From positions 124,001-188,000 of the forward strand of contig JACAXG010000205.1 in assembly GCA_018881555.1 (NCBI GenBank): 64,000 nucleotides of DNA, given 5' to 3'. Positions 24,601-36,867 of the stretch are shown one piece after another. Position numbers and translations under genes: made by a program. The notes beneath the pieces are model-generated. The model saw nothing but the letters and a program-made list of their open reading frames with translations, was not told the origin of the DNA and searched no databases. Position 1 is the first letter of the stretch. The number at the start of each line of letters is the position of its first letter. Origin of the DNA: Amblyornis subalaris. Lineage: Eukaryota > Chordata > Aves > Passeriformes > Ptilonorhynchidae.

Positions 24601-27600
24601 CATTATCTGACTGTCTTAAATGCAGTGTGGTAGAGGCGTGTTTAATCCAATAAAAAGCAGTCGAGCTGTAACAAGCATCAAGCCCTGAATGCTGTGCAGT
24701 AACTGCCAAGGGGACCCGTGTGACCCAGCTGACTGGAGTGCATGGGAAAATGGCTGTTTGGAGGAGACTTTTCTTCAAAAGTTTTGAATTCCAAGACTTG
24801 AACTAATGTTTTCCATGAATCCCTTGGGAATACTTACAAATCAGATGATAGGATGCAGTTGGATGCTTAACTATGAATGACACTAGTTTACAGTGATTAT
24901 CTGGATCTTTTCCAAATGTTGCTGCTTTCTATGTCTTTGACCATGTATGGACACATCTATTTAGGTTAGAAAAATGCAACTTTGCAGAGGCTTTGTGGCA
25001 GGGTCTTCATCTACTGTTTCCTACCAGTAGAATCTACTGCTTGCAATGTATGGTGGCTGTGGTCTGATTGTCCACAGCACAAGCACAGGACATTTAATTC
25101 ATCAGCTAATGTTTCTTGTTCTGTAGGTTTGTGAAAGCCCTGCTCTGATAGCAAGATACCTACATGAATTTATGAAAAGTAAGAAAAAAATTTAAATCCT
25201 CACCACCCAGTGATGTATTAGCACTGTCTACAGAAATTCAGTTACTCTAGAGCATTTGTCAGAAGGTGACTTCAGAAATTCAGCCACACTTATATTTTAC
25301 AACCATACAGAATCAGGGAAAATGTTTGGCGTGGCATTTCTGAGGATCTCCTGACCTTTCTTTTCCTTTGTTATGAACATAGGTTCAAGATAATGTTTTA
25401 TTAATTGCTTCTTTTGTAAAAGCATTCCACCACAAGCCCATAATAATTTAATGGTTCTTTCTGGGAATTTTTGTGCTGGAGAATAAAGCTGATACCTTGT
25501 AGCTCTTGGCAAGAGTACATCTCTTAACGTTATCATCTTTAGTATTTTGCAAGTGTTGTGGGTTTCTTATACTTGCAGAGACCTTGGTAGTGGAGGGCTG
25601 TGTGGTTACTGTATGCAAGACAGCAAAAAGAATGCAAGGAATCAGAAGTTAATCTCTTGTGTGCTAAAGCTTGTGAATAATAAACTCTTGGCTGAGTTGA
25701 CTGTGTGGCTGGGGATTACTGTCTTGAGTTCTGGTATCAATTGTGTACAATAAAATTTCTTTATAGAACTTGTGAGCAGGAGGGAGATACACCCACCACA
25801 ATTAAAAGATAAGTTTCTAAACCGCTGCGCATGTTCCTAGGTTCTCATGACTTTCAACTGGACACTGTAGGAAGGGTGAGAGTTGTATAGTTTGTGAAAG
25901 AGTACCCTGGATGTGTATTAGGCTGGTGTGTGTACAGTTTTGTTTGTTTTTAATTATTGGTTTTTTACACCTTCCTAACCTTGCAGTAAGGCTTGTTCAA
26001 GTAGGAGTTTGAATTGGGTGGCCTTGAAGTCCAGCCCAACCCGGATACTTCTGTGACTAGCATCTTGGCAGCACAGTGTTGGGGTCTCTTGTTTCGTGAA
26101 GTTGCCTTACTGGTGGTTTTTTCCTGTCTTTTCGTTATGTGAGGAACAAGCTCATGATGATTGCGTACTCCAGGCAGCCGTAGTGCAGCCGAGTTAATTT
26201 TTTGAGAACTAGCAGTGAAAGGGATTGATCTGGCCTGGATAGGATCCCTACTCAGAGGTTAAATATAAAGCTTTCTTTGCAGCTAGTTACCATTTTCTGT
26301 GTTTCTGTATATTCTCTTCCAAATTAGAATCAGTGTTTGACTTGTGCAAGAGGGATTTAAGTTTGACTTTCTACAGAGTGTTAATTTATGTTGTGGATTT
26401 ACATTGCATCACAGAACCAGCGATTGCAGTGTGTTTGCAACAATGTTCAGGTGCGGCTGTGAGAGTCTGTTTCACTTATATAACAACTGAGGATGGGCAA
26501 GAGCTTAAGCAGCATTGATACAATCTTTCTCAAATCTTGAAGCGGTCACCAGACCATCCGGATAGGGTTTATTATAAATGAACTTACTTTTCTCTCCCCA
26601 GTTAGGGTTTGGGAGTCTTAAGGAGTGTTAAACAATGAGCAACAAGGTGGCATCACTGCCAACTCTGATGTGGCTCTGGATAAATGGCCTGCAGGGTTGA
26701 TTTCTTGAATCCGTAACTAGAAAACAGTGTCACTAGTGATTTATGAAAACTGGTTTAATATCAGGGAAAAAACAATGATTAAATGTGCGAGCAGCTGGAA
26801 GAAAGCCAACACGAGTTTGTCATTTCTTACTGCTGTGCGTCTCACTGGTATGACAGTGGCATACAGCACTTTCTCAGGCAGATACACTGACGTTGGCAGT
26901 ATCAATAATTACTGAGATATCAGTAGGAAGAAGAAGGTAGCAGTCTGTGTGCTGCTTAGCCCAGATGTTCTCTGTCATGACAAGCTTAATCTGTTTGGTG
27001 ACACACTCACTGCAAGCTGCCTAAGCCATGCTGTGGATGGGTGGTCACAATTGGAGGCAGGAATTCCCACACCCAGATCTTGCATCATGCCTTCTGCTGA
27101 TGCAGTTGCCTTCTGAGACGGGTTGCCATCAGTGGTCTGAGCTAGCAGGAACCCAATCCATTACAGTCACAAGAGGTCTAGCTCAGCAGATTGCTGCTAG
27201 ATTGTATTACTTTCCAATATCATTCTGTTTGTAACGGAAAACCATCACTTTGTCATTCCATTCCCAGCCATTATGCTAGATGAAGAATAAATGTATTCTT
27301 AAAAATACATTAGCAGGACTAGAAATGTAGTGTCTAAGGTGCTTGGGGGGAGGATTAGTTTTGAAAAGTGTAATTTTCTTCAAAATGACCAAAGTTTGCA
27401 ATTTCGTCAAGTTTAATGCCTGGTTAAGGTTTTTCCTGTTTAATCAGGAATTAAAATATTAAGATATCCTATATACTTAGAGGGTCCTTTTATCACTGAC
27501 TTTATTTAAATAATGACCTATTTCTTTAAAAAATAATTAATTATTCTATATATAATTATTTGGATTTTATAAGCAAACCACAGACTGAGTATGCCTCTGA

Positions 27601-27715
27601 AGCAGAAAAGTCAGCAATTCATTGTCAGACTTCTTATTCATTGAATGCTATTACTAGTTTTTAAGATACGTGACTAAATTGCTAAAAATATAATCTTACC
27701 TTATTCATTTTACAG
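21646..27715 (+). other. SEPTIN7: SEPTIN7 intron, 6.07 kb
   Basis: AT-rich intron between the P-loop and switch exons, with donor gtatgt and acceptor 'cattttacag'. It contains an A run at about 23480-23495, decayed CR1-like tails at 23620-23665 and 25985-26060, and an AT-rich stretch at 27515-27565 that includes the perfect palindrome aataattaattatt. No additional exon recognised. Confidence 0.85.
25985..26060 (+). repeat. Decayed CR1 LINE 3' end fragment
   Basis: The words 'gtggccttgaagtccagccc', 'aacccggat' and 'ttctgtgact' follow the order of the CR1 3' tail (ggccttgaaggtcccttccaaccc...ttctgtgatt) with several substitutions. It is much more diverged than the CR1 copies beyond 46 kb, implying an old insertion. 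A weaker, similar resemblance occurs at 23620-23665 (tagatgatct...). Confidence 0.5.
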
Positions 27716-27816
27716 GTTGAGCAGTCAAAAGTTTTAATCAAAGAGGGTGGTGTTCAGTTGCTACTTACAATAGTTGACACACCAGGATTTGGAGATGCTG
27801 TGGATAATAGTAATTG
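27716..27816 (+). CDS. SEPTIN7: SEPTIN7 coding exon: switch II DTPG (G3), residues 93-126
   Basis: The 101-base exon starts in phase 0 after 'tttacag' and ends two bases into a cysteine codon at 'aattg|gtaaga'. It encodes [12 protein letters not shown], then [23 protein letters not shown] is the G3 / Walker B region contacting the Mg ion and gamma phosphate (septin family knowledge). The following exon supplies the last base of the Cys codon (NSNCW), which fixes the splice site. Intact, with no unusual substitution seen. Confidence 0.97.
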
Positions 27817-28419
27817 GTAAGACATTCTTTGTGTGTTCTCCCATGATAATTCTGAATTGCATTTTGTGTGTGTGTGCGTGACATAACACTTTGTGATGTA
27901 TCTTTAAATGCAGGCTTCAGTATTCATTTAAAAATTTAACACTTTTAAACTTTTCAGTTAGCTGGAAGCTTCTAAGTACTGTAATTCCAAGTACCTTTAT
28001 AACTTGATTGAAATGCTGTCAGCTTCTCCCCTTACACTGAATGGTGCATTTGGTTCTTTATCCACACATGCAGTGTGCAGAACCAACTTCTGTGCTATCA
28101 CAAGATGTGATCAGTGGAGCGTATTCCTTTGGCCACTGTTCTTAAGTATTCTATTTAATGGTTTTACAATGCAGGTGATTGTGTTTGAAAGGCTTTTTCA
28201 GTGAACTCACACATTGTATGTTCAGAGCTATGTAACTCAGTTTTATGTTGAGGAGCTGGTCTCTTAAATTGCAGTGTTGAAGTATCTTAATTTAAAAAAA
28301 ACAAAACAAAAAAGAAGCAAGCTGTGAGAAAATTTTGTGAACATCTATTTATTGGCAAAAGTGGATTTTTTTACATAAATAATGTAACTTACAGGTTTTT
28401 ATTCATGTAACCTCTGCAG
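27817..28419 (+). other. SEPTIN7: SEPTIN7 intron, 603 bp
   Basis: Short intron from gtaaga to 'cctctgcag'. A small TG run lies near 27866. Nothing else recognised. Confidence 0.9.
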
Positions 28420-28554
28420 CTGGCAGCCAGTTATCGACTACATTGACAGTAAATTTGAGGACTACCTGAATGCAGAATCTCGAGTGAACAGACGTCAGAT
28501 GCCAGATAACAGAGTGCAGTGTTGTTTATACTTCATTGCTCCTTCAGGACATGG
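28420..28554 (+). CDS. SEPTIN7: SEPTIN7 coding exon: residues 126-171, frame-neutral 135 bp
   Basis: It starts with the third base of the Cys codon and runs [16 protein letters not shown]...[23 protein letters not shown]. This covers the septin helix after switch II and the beta strand 'CCLYFI' of the GTPase core. Both ends are in the same phase, so its removal would keep the frame but delete 45 residues of the GTPase fold. The donor is GG|GTTTGT, weaker than the other donors of the gene. A cluster of TGCATG words lies 0.4-1 kb downstream. Confidence 0.97.
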
Positions 28555-31537
28555 GTTTGTATTTGTCTATTTTGTGTTTTCTTTCTCTGCCTCTTATCTC
28601 AGATAAATATCCTAATTTGTCAGTCTGAGTTCCAAATAGCATTTTCTTAATGGGCTGCAGATCATGCTTTATTTCAAAGATGAGTTTATTTTGGCTTGTC
28701 AAACATTAGGAAGCCAAACACCAGAAAACATGGTTGCACATTAGTTGCATAACAAGAAAAGTAGAATTCTGTCAATGAAAAATACAAAGACATTCACAAG
28801 TGCCAGGTCTGTTTGTGATCTGTATGTCTTTAGATCACATTAGAAGGAGAAACTGGTTCACATGTCAAGCAACAGGATTTTTCCTTTCCATTCTTCCTCC
28901 CTCCGTTTAATACTAAATTGAAGATGGGAAGTTTCATGCATCCTTTCATGCATGCATGCTTTAATTCACCTGGTGTTTAATATTTTGCCTAGTGACAATT
29001 CCAGTATAGGCACTGCGGATTTTTTCAATTATTGTGTGATCTTCCAACCCTGCTTAGTTTTTAACTTGATCAGACTTCTATCTAGTGGTAGAGAGGGAGA
29101 ACTGCATTTCCAGGGTGTATTAGATAGATTGACTATCTAAAACTGGTGGTTTAGCATTTTATCATGGTATTACAACTGACTAAATTTGTCAGAGACTCTT
29201 GAGTTACACCTTAAAAACCAAAAGGAGACAAAGATAAGTATAAGCCTGTTCTATTGTATAGGTCAAAAGTAGTAAAACGTGTTGAAGAGAATGATGAAGG
29301 AATTTGAAGAGTATTCCTCAGGCAGTAAAAAGTGCCAGCTATTACACTTAGCTTCTGTAGCTAGCTTTGGAATGGGTCTAATAATTTTGAACTGTAGAGA
29401 TACTTCCAAATATGGAAAGAAATGCCAGAGGGTGGAGTTTGTTTTATGTAGACTTGCCTTTATTAAATATTTCATTGTTGTTCAACATGCATGTTGGTAA
29501 TGCCAGTTTTGCTCAACATGCATGTCAATTTTAAATGCAAACACTTGAATTCTTGATGTATTGTTTTACTAGCTTGCGAAATCCAAAATGTAATTTAAAT
29601 AAAGGGAAGATGATTCCTTGTGTTAGTCGATCTCTTTTGAGCTAATTTTCAGATTCTTCAAAAAACATGTCTACCCTCCACACCCCCCTTATCTGTTAGA
29701 ACTTCCTAAATCAGTGGGAGGTACAAATTGTTCGTAAGGAAAAATAAGGATAATGTTTCAGATAAATTAAGTTTTGGTTGCTAAATTTGTGAGGCTAAAG
29801 TTGTAAAAGTATATTCCTTGTACAGGTATTTCATGTTATTCTTAGGGGAGAAAAAGGTGTAAAATAATTCTAGGTTTGCATACTGTTCTTCAATTACTGG
29901 ATTAAATGCTTAGAATTGTCATCTAAGTAAGGAAGTCAATAGAGAAAATTGGTGCTGCTGTTAGCATTCATTTCCTCTTTTAAGATATTGCCCTCTCTGA
30001 GAGGACATAGCTCACTTCCTACCTGGTTTTTGTGGTGATGCAGTCTTTTGCCCCTGTTTCCTGTGCGTACAGAAGCACTTCTAACCCACCAAGTAGTGTC
30101 CTCTTCACTCTTAATGCATGATTATATTTACATTGAATTAAAGCATTTGTAGGTGAATTTACTTCTACTTGTGCTTACAATACATTTGTAAAAGCCTGCT
30201 TTAGAAATTTAGGAATTGAAAAAACCCAGCAGGTTAACTTGTTCCATTTTTAATGCATCCCACCATTTTTAGCTGGTATTCCCATAAATATCTGAACTGA
30301 TTGAGTAGGTTTGTGTGGGAACAGGGGGAGAAAGGAGAGGGGCAGGAGGAGCCTTCCAGATAAGTGAATGGGGTGATGGTGAATTGCACCATCTTTCTGC
30401 AATTCTGGGATCTTTATGTAAAGCTTTCCTGCTTCAGTCTCCACTGTAAATTCTGAAGTCCTTGGGGTGAGCACTATTGTTTCAAACAAGTCTGCTTTGG
30501 TAGCTGCCCTTCAACCCAGTGTTGCTGCCTTAGGTAGCTTTTTGAAGCAAGTAGAGGGAAAGCATGTTCAGGTGAATGGATAACCAAAAAAGTGCTTATA
30601 ATATAGATGTGCTTTAATGTTAGGTACTTATTGGAAACATGTTGAGAAGTTGTGAAATTCAGGGAGAGGTAGAAAATGTTTAAATGAAGTGTGTGTTCCT
30701 TTCTTCATCCTTTTATGTATGGTTTGGAGAAATTTGGGCACCAAATGAATCTGGTTTTAATGTTCCTAATACTAATTTCTTTTATATGAAGAATAATCTT
30801 GTTAAATCCTTTAAGTGAATCCTTTAAGCCTGACTAAACTTGCTATAATTCTGAAGTATTAATGCATCAAAACCTTTCCGGGTTTACTTCAGCAAGCAGG
30901 AAATATTGACCACTTTGATCCTCACTGATGGTGGTGAATATACTACCACCCACCCAATACCCGTATGGTGGTTTAGTTTTTGTCACTGTCATCCGCTTTC
31001 ATAATTGTCTCTTGTTTTACATAGCAATTTAGAGATGAGATATTTCTGATTCATTTGTACCCAGGCCACAGAGGTTACTGTCTTCAGTAATCTTTAAGGT
31101 CTTCAAAAAAAGTCTCCTAGCCCACTCTCAAGAAGAAGCATACTGATAAACATGGCTTTCAGAAACAGAAACTGGGTGNGAACAGAGCATAATTCACAGC
31201 TGTGGACTCTTATCAATCAGGCTTTAACTGGGATTATCTTCTGCCTAATGACACAAACTTTACTACCTTCATAGGAGAGTTCTTATCGCTTGCTTAAATG
31301 AGTGTAATTTCAGCTAGCAGAAGTCTCATGACTGCTAGTAACAGTGACTTATGACTTATTCCTGTGGTATTATACAATTCAGGGGATTTCCTGTAATAGT
31401 TGCAGGTAACCTTTTCATTTTCACTCATCTGTCACTCATAAATCAGTGTCTTAAGAGTAGTTGTTGGAACAAATCTCATCATTTGTACAGTCTTGTTTAA
31501 TTAATATAAATTGCAAAGCTCTAATGCTATATTTCAG
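28555..31537 (+). other. SEPTIN7: SEPTIN7 intron, 2.98 kb
   Basis: Intron from gtttgt to 'gctatatttcag'. It contains four TGCATG words at 28949-28958 (two overlapping), 29488-29493 and 29519-29524, the second site lying within the 14-bp perfect palindrome caacatgcatgttg (29483-29496). Otherwise ordinary AT-rich DNA with no extra exon or repeat recognised. Confidence 0.85.
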
Positions 31538-31655
31538 ACTTAAGCCTTTGGATATAGAGTTTATGAAGCGCCTGCATGAAAAAGTGAATATCATTCCACT
31601 TATTGCCAAAGCAGACACGCTGACACCCGAGGAATGCCAACAGTTTAAAAAACAG
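31538..31655 (+). CDS. SEPTIN7: SEPTIN7 coding exon: AKAD (G4), residues 171-210
   Basis: The exon completes Gly171, then encodes [33 protein letters not shown] and QQFKKQ, ending in phase 0 at aacag|gtgagt. AKAD is the G4 motif giving guanine specificity, seen here in its usual septin form. The [12 protein letters not shown] stretch is strongly conserved across septins. Length 118 bases. No defects seen. Confidence 0.97.
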
Positions 31656-33350
31656 GTGAGTTGAAAAATTAGTATTTGCAACATAGGATAATTTAGTAAG
31701 TTGATCCCTATGGAAATGGTGAGATTTAACTTACATGCAAAGTTTAAACCCTGAAGCAACAACTTGAGACAGGAAAGCTAAGTAATTTATATCTCTAATT
31801 ATAATTCTTGGTGAAATAATCTTGTTTCTGTCCTCAGGGGAAGAGGTTTCAAGTATAGTATGTTTCTTGGCAAGTGAAATAACTCACTGCTGAGATAAAA
31901 ATCAGTAAGGGAGGAAAGAAGCTTTCAAGATTTAGGTGCCTAGCAGAAGTGTGTTAAAAAAAGAAGGTATTTAACAGTATCACAGTATTATTGATTGTGT
32001 TGTGGTATGCACTTCCATGTTGATGCACTGTATTTATTAAAGATACCTCAGGTATTGGATGAGAATCAGTAAACCTGTTCAGTCTTGGGTATGGTAATGC
32101 ATTTTAAAGATGGTGAGATAATTCTAACATTGATACAACTCATATAATGTCTTTGTATTTGTAGAATATATTTGGTATTAGTGTCTACAAGTGGTTTATG
32201 TTTTATTTTCAGCTACATGATCAGAGTAGAATATTTAAACTTTGTAGTATTGTAGGAAGAGGACAAGGAGGACCCAGAACAGGACAAGACATGAAGTTTG
32301 TTTTACCAAACTCTGTCCAGTCTTAGTTTAGAAGAATACAGAGTTCTGAAAAGAAGGTGGCATTAAGAGATGCTGTGCGTAATGATTGAAGAGTAAAGAT
32401 TAGAGGACGAAATGAAAGGAAAATATGGTAGAACACAGAATATTTCTAGATATATAAGCTGCTTTATCAATGAGTTCATGTTAAGTAGGGGAGACTTTCC
32501 CAAATCAAACTTTAAAAATAAGTCCTTGCATGATTTGGAAACTTAAATTCTCTTAAGACTCCAAACCCATGAACCAGAAATATTCCCCAGGGCTCTGCAG
32601 TGCAGCTGTCAGCTAAATGGTCTAATATTTTTCCGTTCTAAAATCCTGGAAAACTAATCAGCTTGTTTTTAAAAATACCCTTCAGACAAATAGAGCATCA
32701 AAACAGTACAGTCAATTTTTTGGTGATGCTTTCAGTTATTCTTAAATTTTCATTAGTACTCACAAATGTTTTTCAACACAACTGCTAGAGTTAGTCCATC
32801 AGTCACAAGCTCTATTAAAATAGGCAGGTGATCCTGCTTCAAGCAACTGATCCTCAGGTGTGCTAGAAACAGAAAAGGAGTGACACCAGTAGCTATTGTG
32901 GGAGCTCAAAGGGATGAAGTTTGCCTGCAGTTGTCTATTCAAGTATTTTATATTTTTTAAGGGAATCAATTGCAAGACTAGTCTGAGAATTTGTGTTGTA
33001 TTAGTTTTTGCACATACAGGTAGAATTCCCATTAGGGTAAATCTCTTGTTTGTCCCATTGTAGAAAAATGGTATTAATTTTTGCTGTCTGTATTGGTGGA
33101 TAATATTCTGTTAGCTGTGAGGCTCTGGCTCTGATTCTGTCTTCTCCTGGCTAAGGAGAAATGGTCATACCAATAACCCCTTGGGATCACCTGGTGGTGT
33201 TAAACGTGCAGCTTCTGTGATGTAACTTAAGTCATCTTAGTCTAAAGGATTTTATATTTCTAACAAAAGGAGGAGAACCAGACTGCAGCAAGAAATATCA
33301 AGTTGCTACAAAGTATGAAATCCTCAAACAAATAATAATTTTGTTTCTAG
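31656..33350 (+). other. SEPTIN7: SEPTIN7 intron, 1.70 kb
   Basis: Intron from gtgagt to 'ttttgtttctag'. AT-rich sequence with nothing specific recognised. Confidence 0.9.
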
Positions 33351-33443
33351 ATAATGAAAGAAATCCAAGAACACAAAATTAAAATATATGAATTTCCAGA
33401 AACAGATGATGAAGAAGAAAATAAGATTGTTAAAAAGATTAAG
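33351..33443 (+). CDS. SEPTIN7: SEPTIN7 coding exon: residues 211-241
   Basis: A 93-base exon in phase 0 at both ends. It encodes [31 protein letters not shown]. The acidic DDEEEN loop between two basic segments is typical of septin 7 at this place. I recall Leu where this sequence has Ile (ENKIVKK), a conservative difference. Donor aag|gtaaat. Confidence 0.97.
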
Positions 33444-34660
33444 GTAAATTAATTTTCTTTTGAAAAACTGCTTATGGAGGGGCAACGGGGGGTTGAGTTT
33501 GAAAAGCATTCTCTTGTTAATGAAGAGCCCACCAAAATGTTTAGAAGATAGAAATGAGATGTAAAGCTGTCCTAAGAGTCACTGTTCCTTATCAGAAGCA
33601 ATGAATGACACTCTTAAGTCATCCAAGTCCTTTAGTGGCTAAAATTCAGAATGAGAGCACTAGGTCAGATGTTCATTTAATGAACTCTTAACACTTTTTT
33701 TAATTCATCCCTATTTGATTTCTATCCACCTTCCACAACTTATCACTTTTTTTTTGTTCTGAGCTTCGAAGGAGGCAAGGCTTTTCTTTCAGACAGAGGT
33801 GTGCAGTGGCATGAAATGTGTGCATTACAATTAATAGCTCTTTGGCTGATTGATACAATGAAATCTTAATGGAGATGAATGACTAAAGAAAATCAAAAGG
33901 ACTGTCAGGCTGTTGAAAGGCTTTTTCTTAGGTTACTCATGTTTTCAGTTTGTTCTTTCATGTTGGTATCTATGTTGTATATGTTTCTTGAGCCTTGCTT
34001 CTGTTTGTTCAGTAGCTTTAACAGCTTGTAAGAGCTTTTAAATTTTTTTGTTACTGTGCAAATCTCCTAGGATAGATAAACACAAATAGCACAAATGGAA
34101 GATATTCTGGGACTAAGCCTAGAGAAGAGCAGAATAAAAGCAAAGACAAAAATACTTAGCTTTGTACTCTGTCCCTTTCAGCCACTTGAAGCTGCTCTTG
34201 GCTCCTTTGTTGCTTGTTACACTGGAGGCATTCTTGGTTCAACTGAAAACAAGAACTTGACGTAGTTCTTTGCCAAACCTTTGAAAACTGGGTACAAGAT
34301 CCAGTCAAAGTAACAGTCCTTGTAGCCAGTGGGAATATGAATTGGTAAATAATTGACTGTGCAATTGAGTAAATAGGAAATGGTTTGCCTCTTGCTTAGC
34401 TTACTAAGTAACAATAATGTCTGTTTCTTAACTAGATTTACAGAATCCAGCAGCATAAGGAATTTAGAAGGAGTGTGTGTATATATAAGTCATTAAACTA
34501 GGCAGAGGTCAATAAACATCACTACTCTTGCACTTCGGGTTAGCTGCATTGCAGTGTTCCAGCACAGACCTAGCTTCTGTCAAGTTGATACATGGGCATG
34601 CTTTCAGTACCTTTTGGCAGTAGAAATTTCGATTTTTAAAGTTGTGCTTTTATCTTGTAG
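33444..34660 (+). other. SEPTIN7: SEPTIN7 intron, 1.22 kb
   Basis: Intron from gtaaat to 'tttatcttgtag'. Nothing recognised beyond AT-rich intronic DNA. Confidence 0.9.
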
Positions 34661-34757
34661 GACCGTTTACCTCTTGCTGTGGTAGGTAGTAATACGATCA
34701 TTGAAGTCAATGGCAAGAGAGTTAGAGGAAGGCAGTACCCTTGGGGTGTTGCAGAAG
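34661..34757 (+). CDS. SEPTIN7: SEPTIN7 coding exon: G5-like region and GRQYPWG, residues 242-274
   Basis: The 97-base exon starts in phase 0 with [32 protein letters not shown] and ends one base into a Val codon at gcagaag|gtaagg. VVGSN is the G5-like nucleotide-base contact. GRQYPWG is a septin-specific motif at the G interface and the start of the septin unique element (family knowledge). All expected residues are present. Confidence 0.97.
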
Positions 34758-36815
34758 GTAAGGCTTTCTTGTGATTGTTTTTAATCCATTTAAAACTTAC
34801 TAGACATGAGTCTGTATTTGAAATGTTTGAAATGCTTAATTTGAATGGTCTTTGGTCTGGAAATTCATTGAGTATACCATTTTGTTATTCTGACAATATT
34901 GGAACAAGGTAATGGTTTCAGCAACACCTAACTTTGCAAGCAGATTCCTGTTGAAGCCTCAGTGAGGAATTGTAAAACCTGTAGTAATTTACTGCAGGTA
35001 ATGATGTGACTTAAATTACAACTGTTTTCTAGTTTTCTTACCTTAATTATCCTCATATAAAACCTGTGTATTTCTTAAATTCTTCTTTCTAGTGTATTCA
35101 CATTATAAATACTAATTTGATCAGTTCGATTGTCATAAATTCAATTTTTCCCAAAACATCTGAGCCTTAATTTCTGGAATGTAGTAACAAAAAGGTACCT
35201 GGTAATGAATAGAATATTTTTTTTTTTCTTTTTTTTTTAAAAATTTGTGTAAAACTCACTTTCTACTGCTACAGAGACTTGAAGATAACTGCATGTTCTT
35301 CTGGCAGCCATTTCTTGTGCTTTAATGCCATTCATGTATTTCAAATGCCACATGGCATGACTTGCACCACGCTCTGTAGTAAAACAATCACTATTAGACT
35401 GTTTTTCCGTGATCATTGAGTTTTTTCCTTTGATGTATGTATTGAATAAAGGGAATATTTTTCTTCCTCACTATTTTTGCCTTCCAAGGGCAATGGACTA
35501 TAAATTGGATGCAGTGTAAAACAGACAAAAAAACCTCAACCAACAAGCAGTGTGTGGACCAATACTTTAAAGAGGAATGCTATAACACTTTGAAGTGCAT
35601 GTCTGGCAGGAAATGAGGTTTGGCAGAAAGTAAAAACCAGCTGCATCGGAGAGGATCAAGCTTTATTTAAGGCTCTTGTGTTGGCATTTGGAGATGTACA
35701 AAATGGTGCTGCTTTTCTTTATTTTAAAAAAAATTTCTGAAAGGTTTCATGTTCACAATTGTATGACTTTTGGAGGGGAAGAGCTAGCCTAACTAAAAGG
35801 AACCTCTTGGCATGGCTTTCGGTCTGTCAGCTAAGGACTGAGATAATGCTTTTTTGAGACTATGACTTCATGCAGTATCTGAGTGGAATTTACCAGTCTG
35901 TGTAAAACCATGGAATGAAATAATGCAGGAGTGCAGATACAAGATGAGCACTCAAAGCAGTAATGTTCTGCATTTTTCTGTAGGATTCATGGAATTTACT
36001 TGGGCTATTTTAATTTCTTCATCCTGGTTTTTTCCCCTCCTTCCCATACTTCAGTATTACATTGGAACCTGCCTTGTGCCTTTCTTTTGTGTGTGCTAAG
36101 AGCTTTGTGTGTTGCCTTCTCTGTCTGCACACCAGGGAGTTCTGGAGTGTGCATTTTTCTCCAGTGTCATTTCATTATCTCTCAGGGAAATGCCCACTCA
36201 CAGCATCAGCCTCTTCTATATTAGTGGGATGATAGGCACAGTGGAATAGGTGGCATCTAATGACAGCTGCCAGTTTTCTCTAAATCTGTAGGTAGGAGCA
36301 TCAAATTAAGTACACAACTTACCTTTGTGTCATTAACAAAGAACTAAATCCACATTAAAATTAAAATGAAGACTTCTGCGACTCACTTGGCAGAGCAGGG
36401 AGACATAGGTTGCATTAAGTCTGTCTTTTAAAGGTTTTTGGATATAGCTGGATCTAGACTGAAGTCTTCAGTTAGTATTTGATTCTTACACAACTGTGCT
36501 AGCAGGGCATCCAAAGGATCAAACACTTAGTTAAACTAGCAAAACTGTGTTTCTGTTGTGATAGCTTATTCTGCTGCGCTGACTCAGAGTACAGTTTGCC
36601 AGTATGGCTTAGGGGAGCATAGGAACTCTGCTAGTAAGACACATTAATATAGTTATATTGTTAATGCTTTCCTTGTGTTAACGCACATGTTATTTGAGTA
36701 AGGGAAGGCTGGAAGTAATCTGTTCTTGGAATGAACATAGATGGATGACATCTTACCTCTGTGTAAGGCACAGATTTTGGTTGACATCTGAACAAAAGTT
36801 TGCTTCTTTTTGTAG
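34758..36815 (+). other. SEPTIN7: SEPTIN7 intron, 2.06 kb
   Basis: Intron from gtaagg to 'ctttttgtag'. It contains a T-rich low-complexity run near 35215-35240. Otherwise nothing recognised. Confidence 0.9.
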
Positions 36816-36867
36816 TTGAAAATGGTGAACACTGTGACTTCACAATTCTGAGGAACATGTTGATAAG
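36816..36867 (+). CDS. SEPTIN7: SEPTIN7 coding exon: residues 274-291 (52 bp)
   Basis: A small exon completing Val274 and encoding ENGEHCDFTILRNMLI plus two bases of Arg291, ending at ataag|gtaagt. This is the start of the septin unique element (H-C-D-F...L-R-x-ML is conserved across septins). Too short to stand out as an open frame, but both splice sites and the phase agree with its neighbours. Confidence 0.96.
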
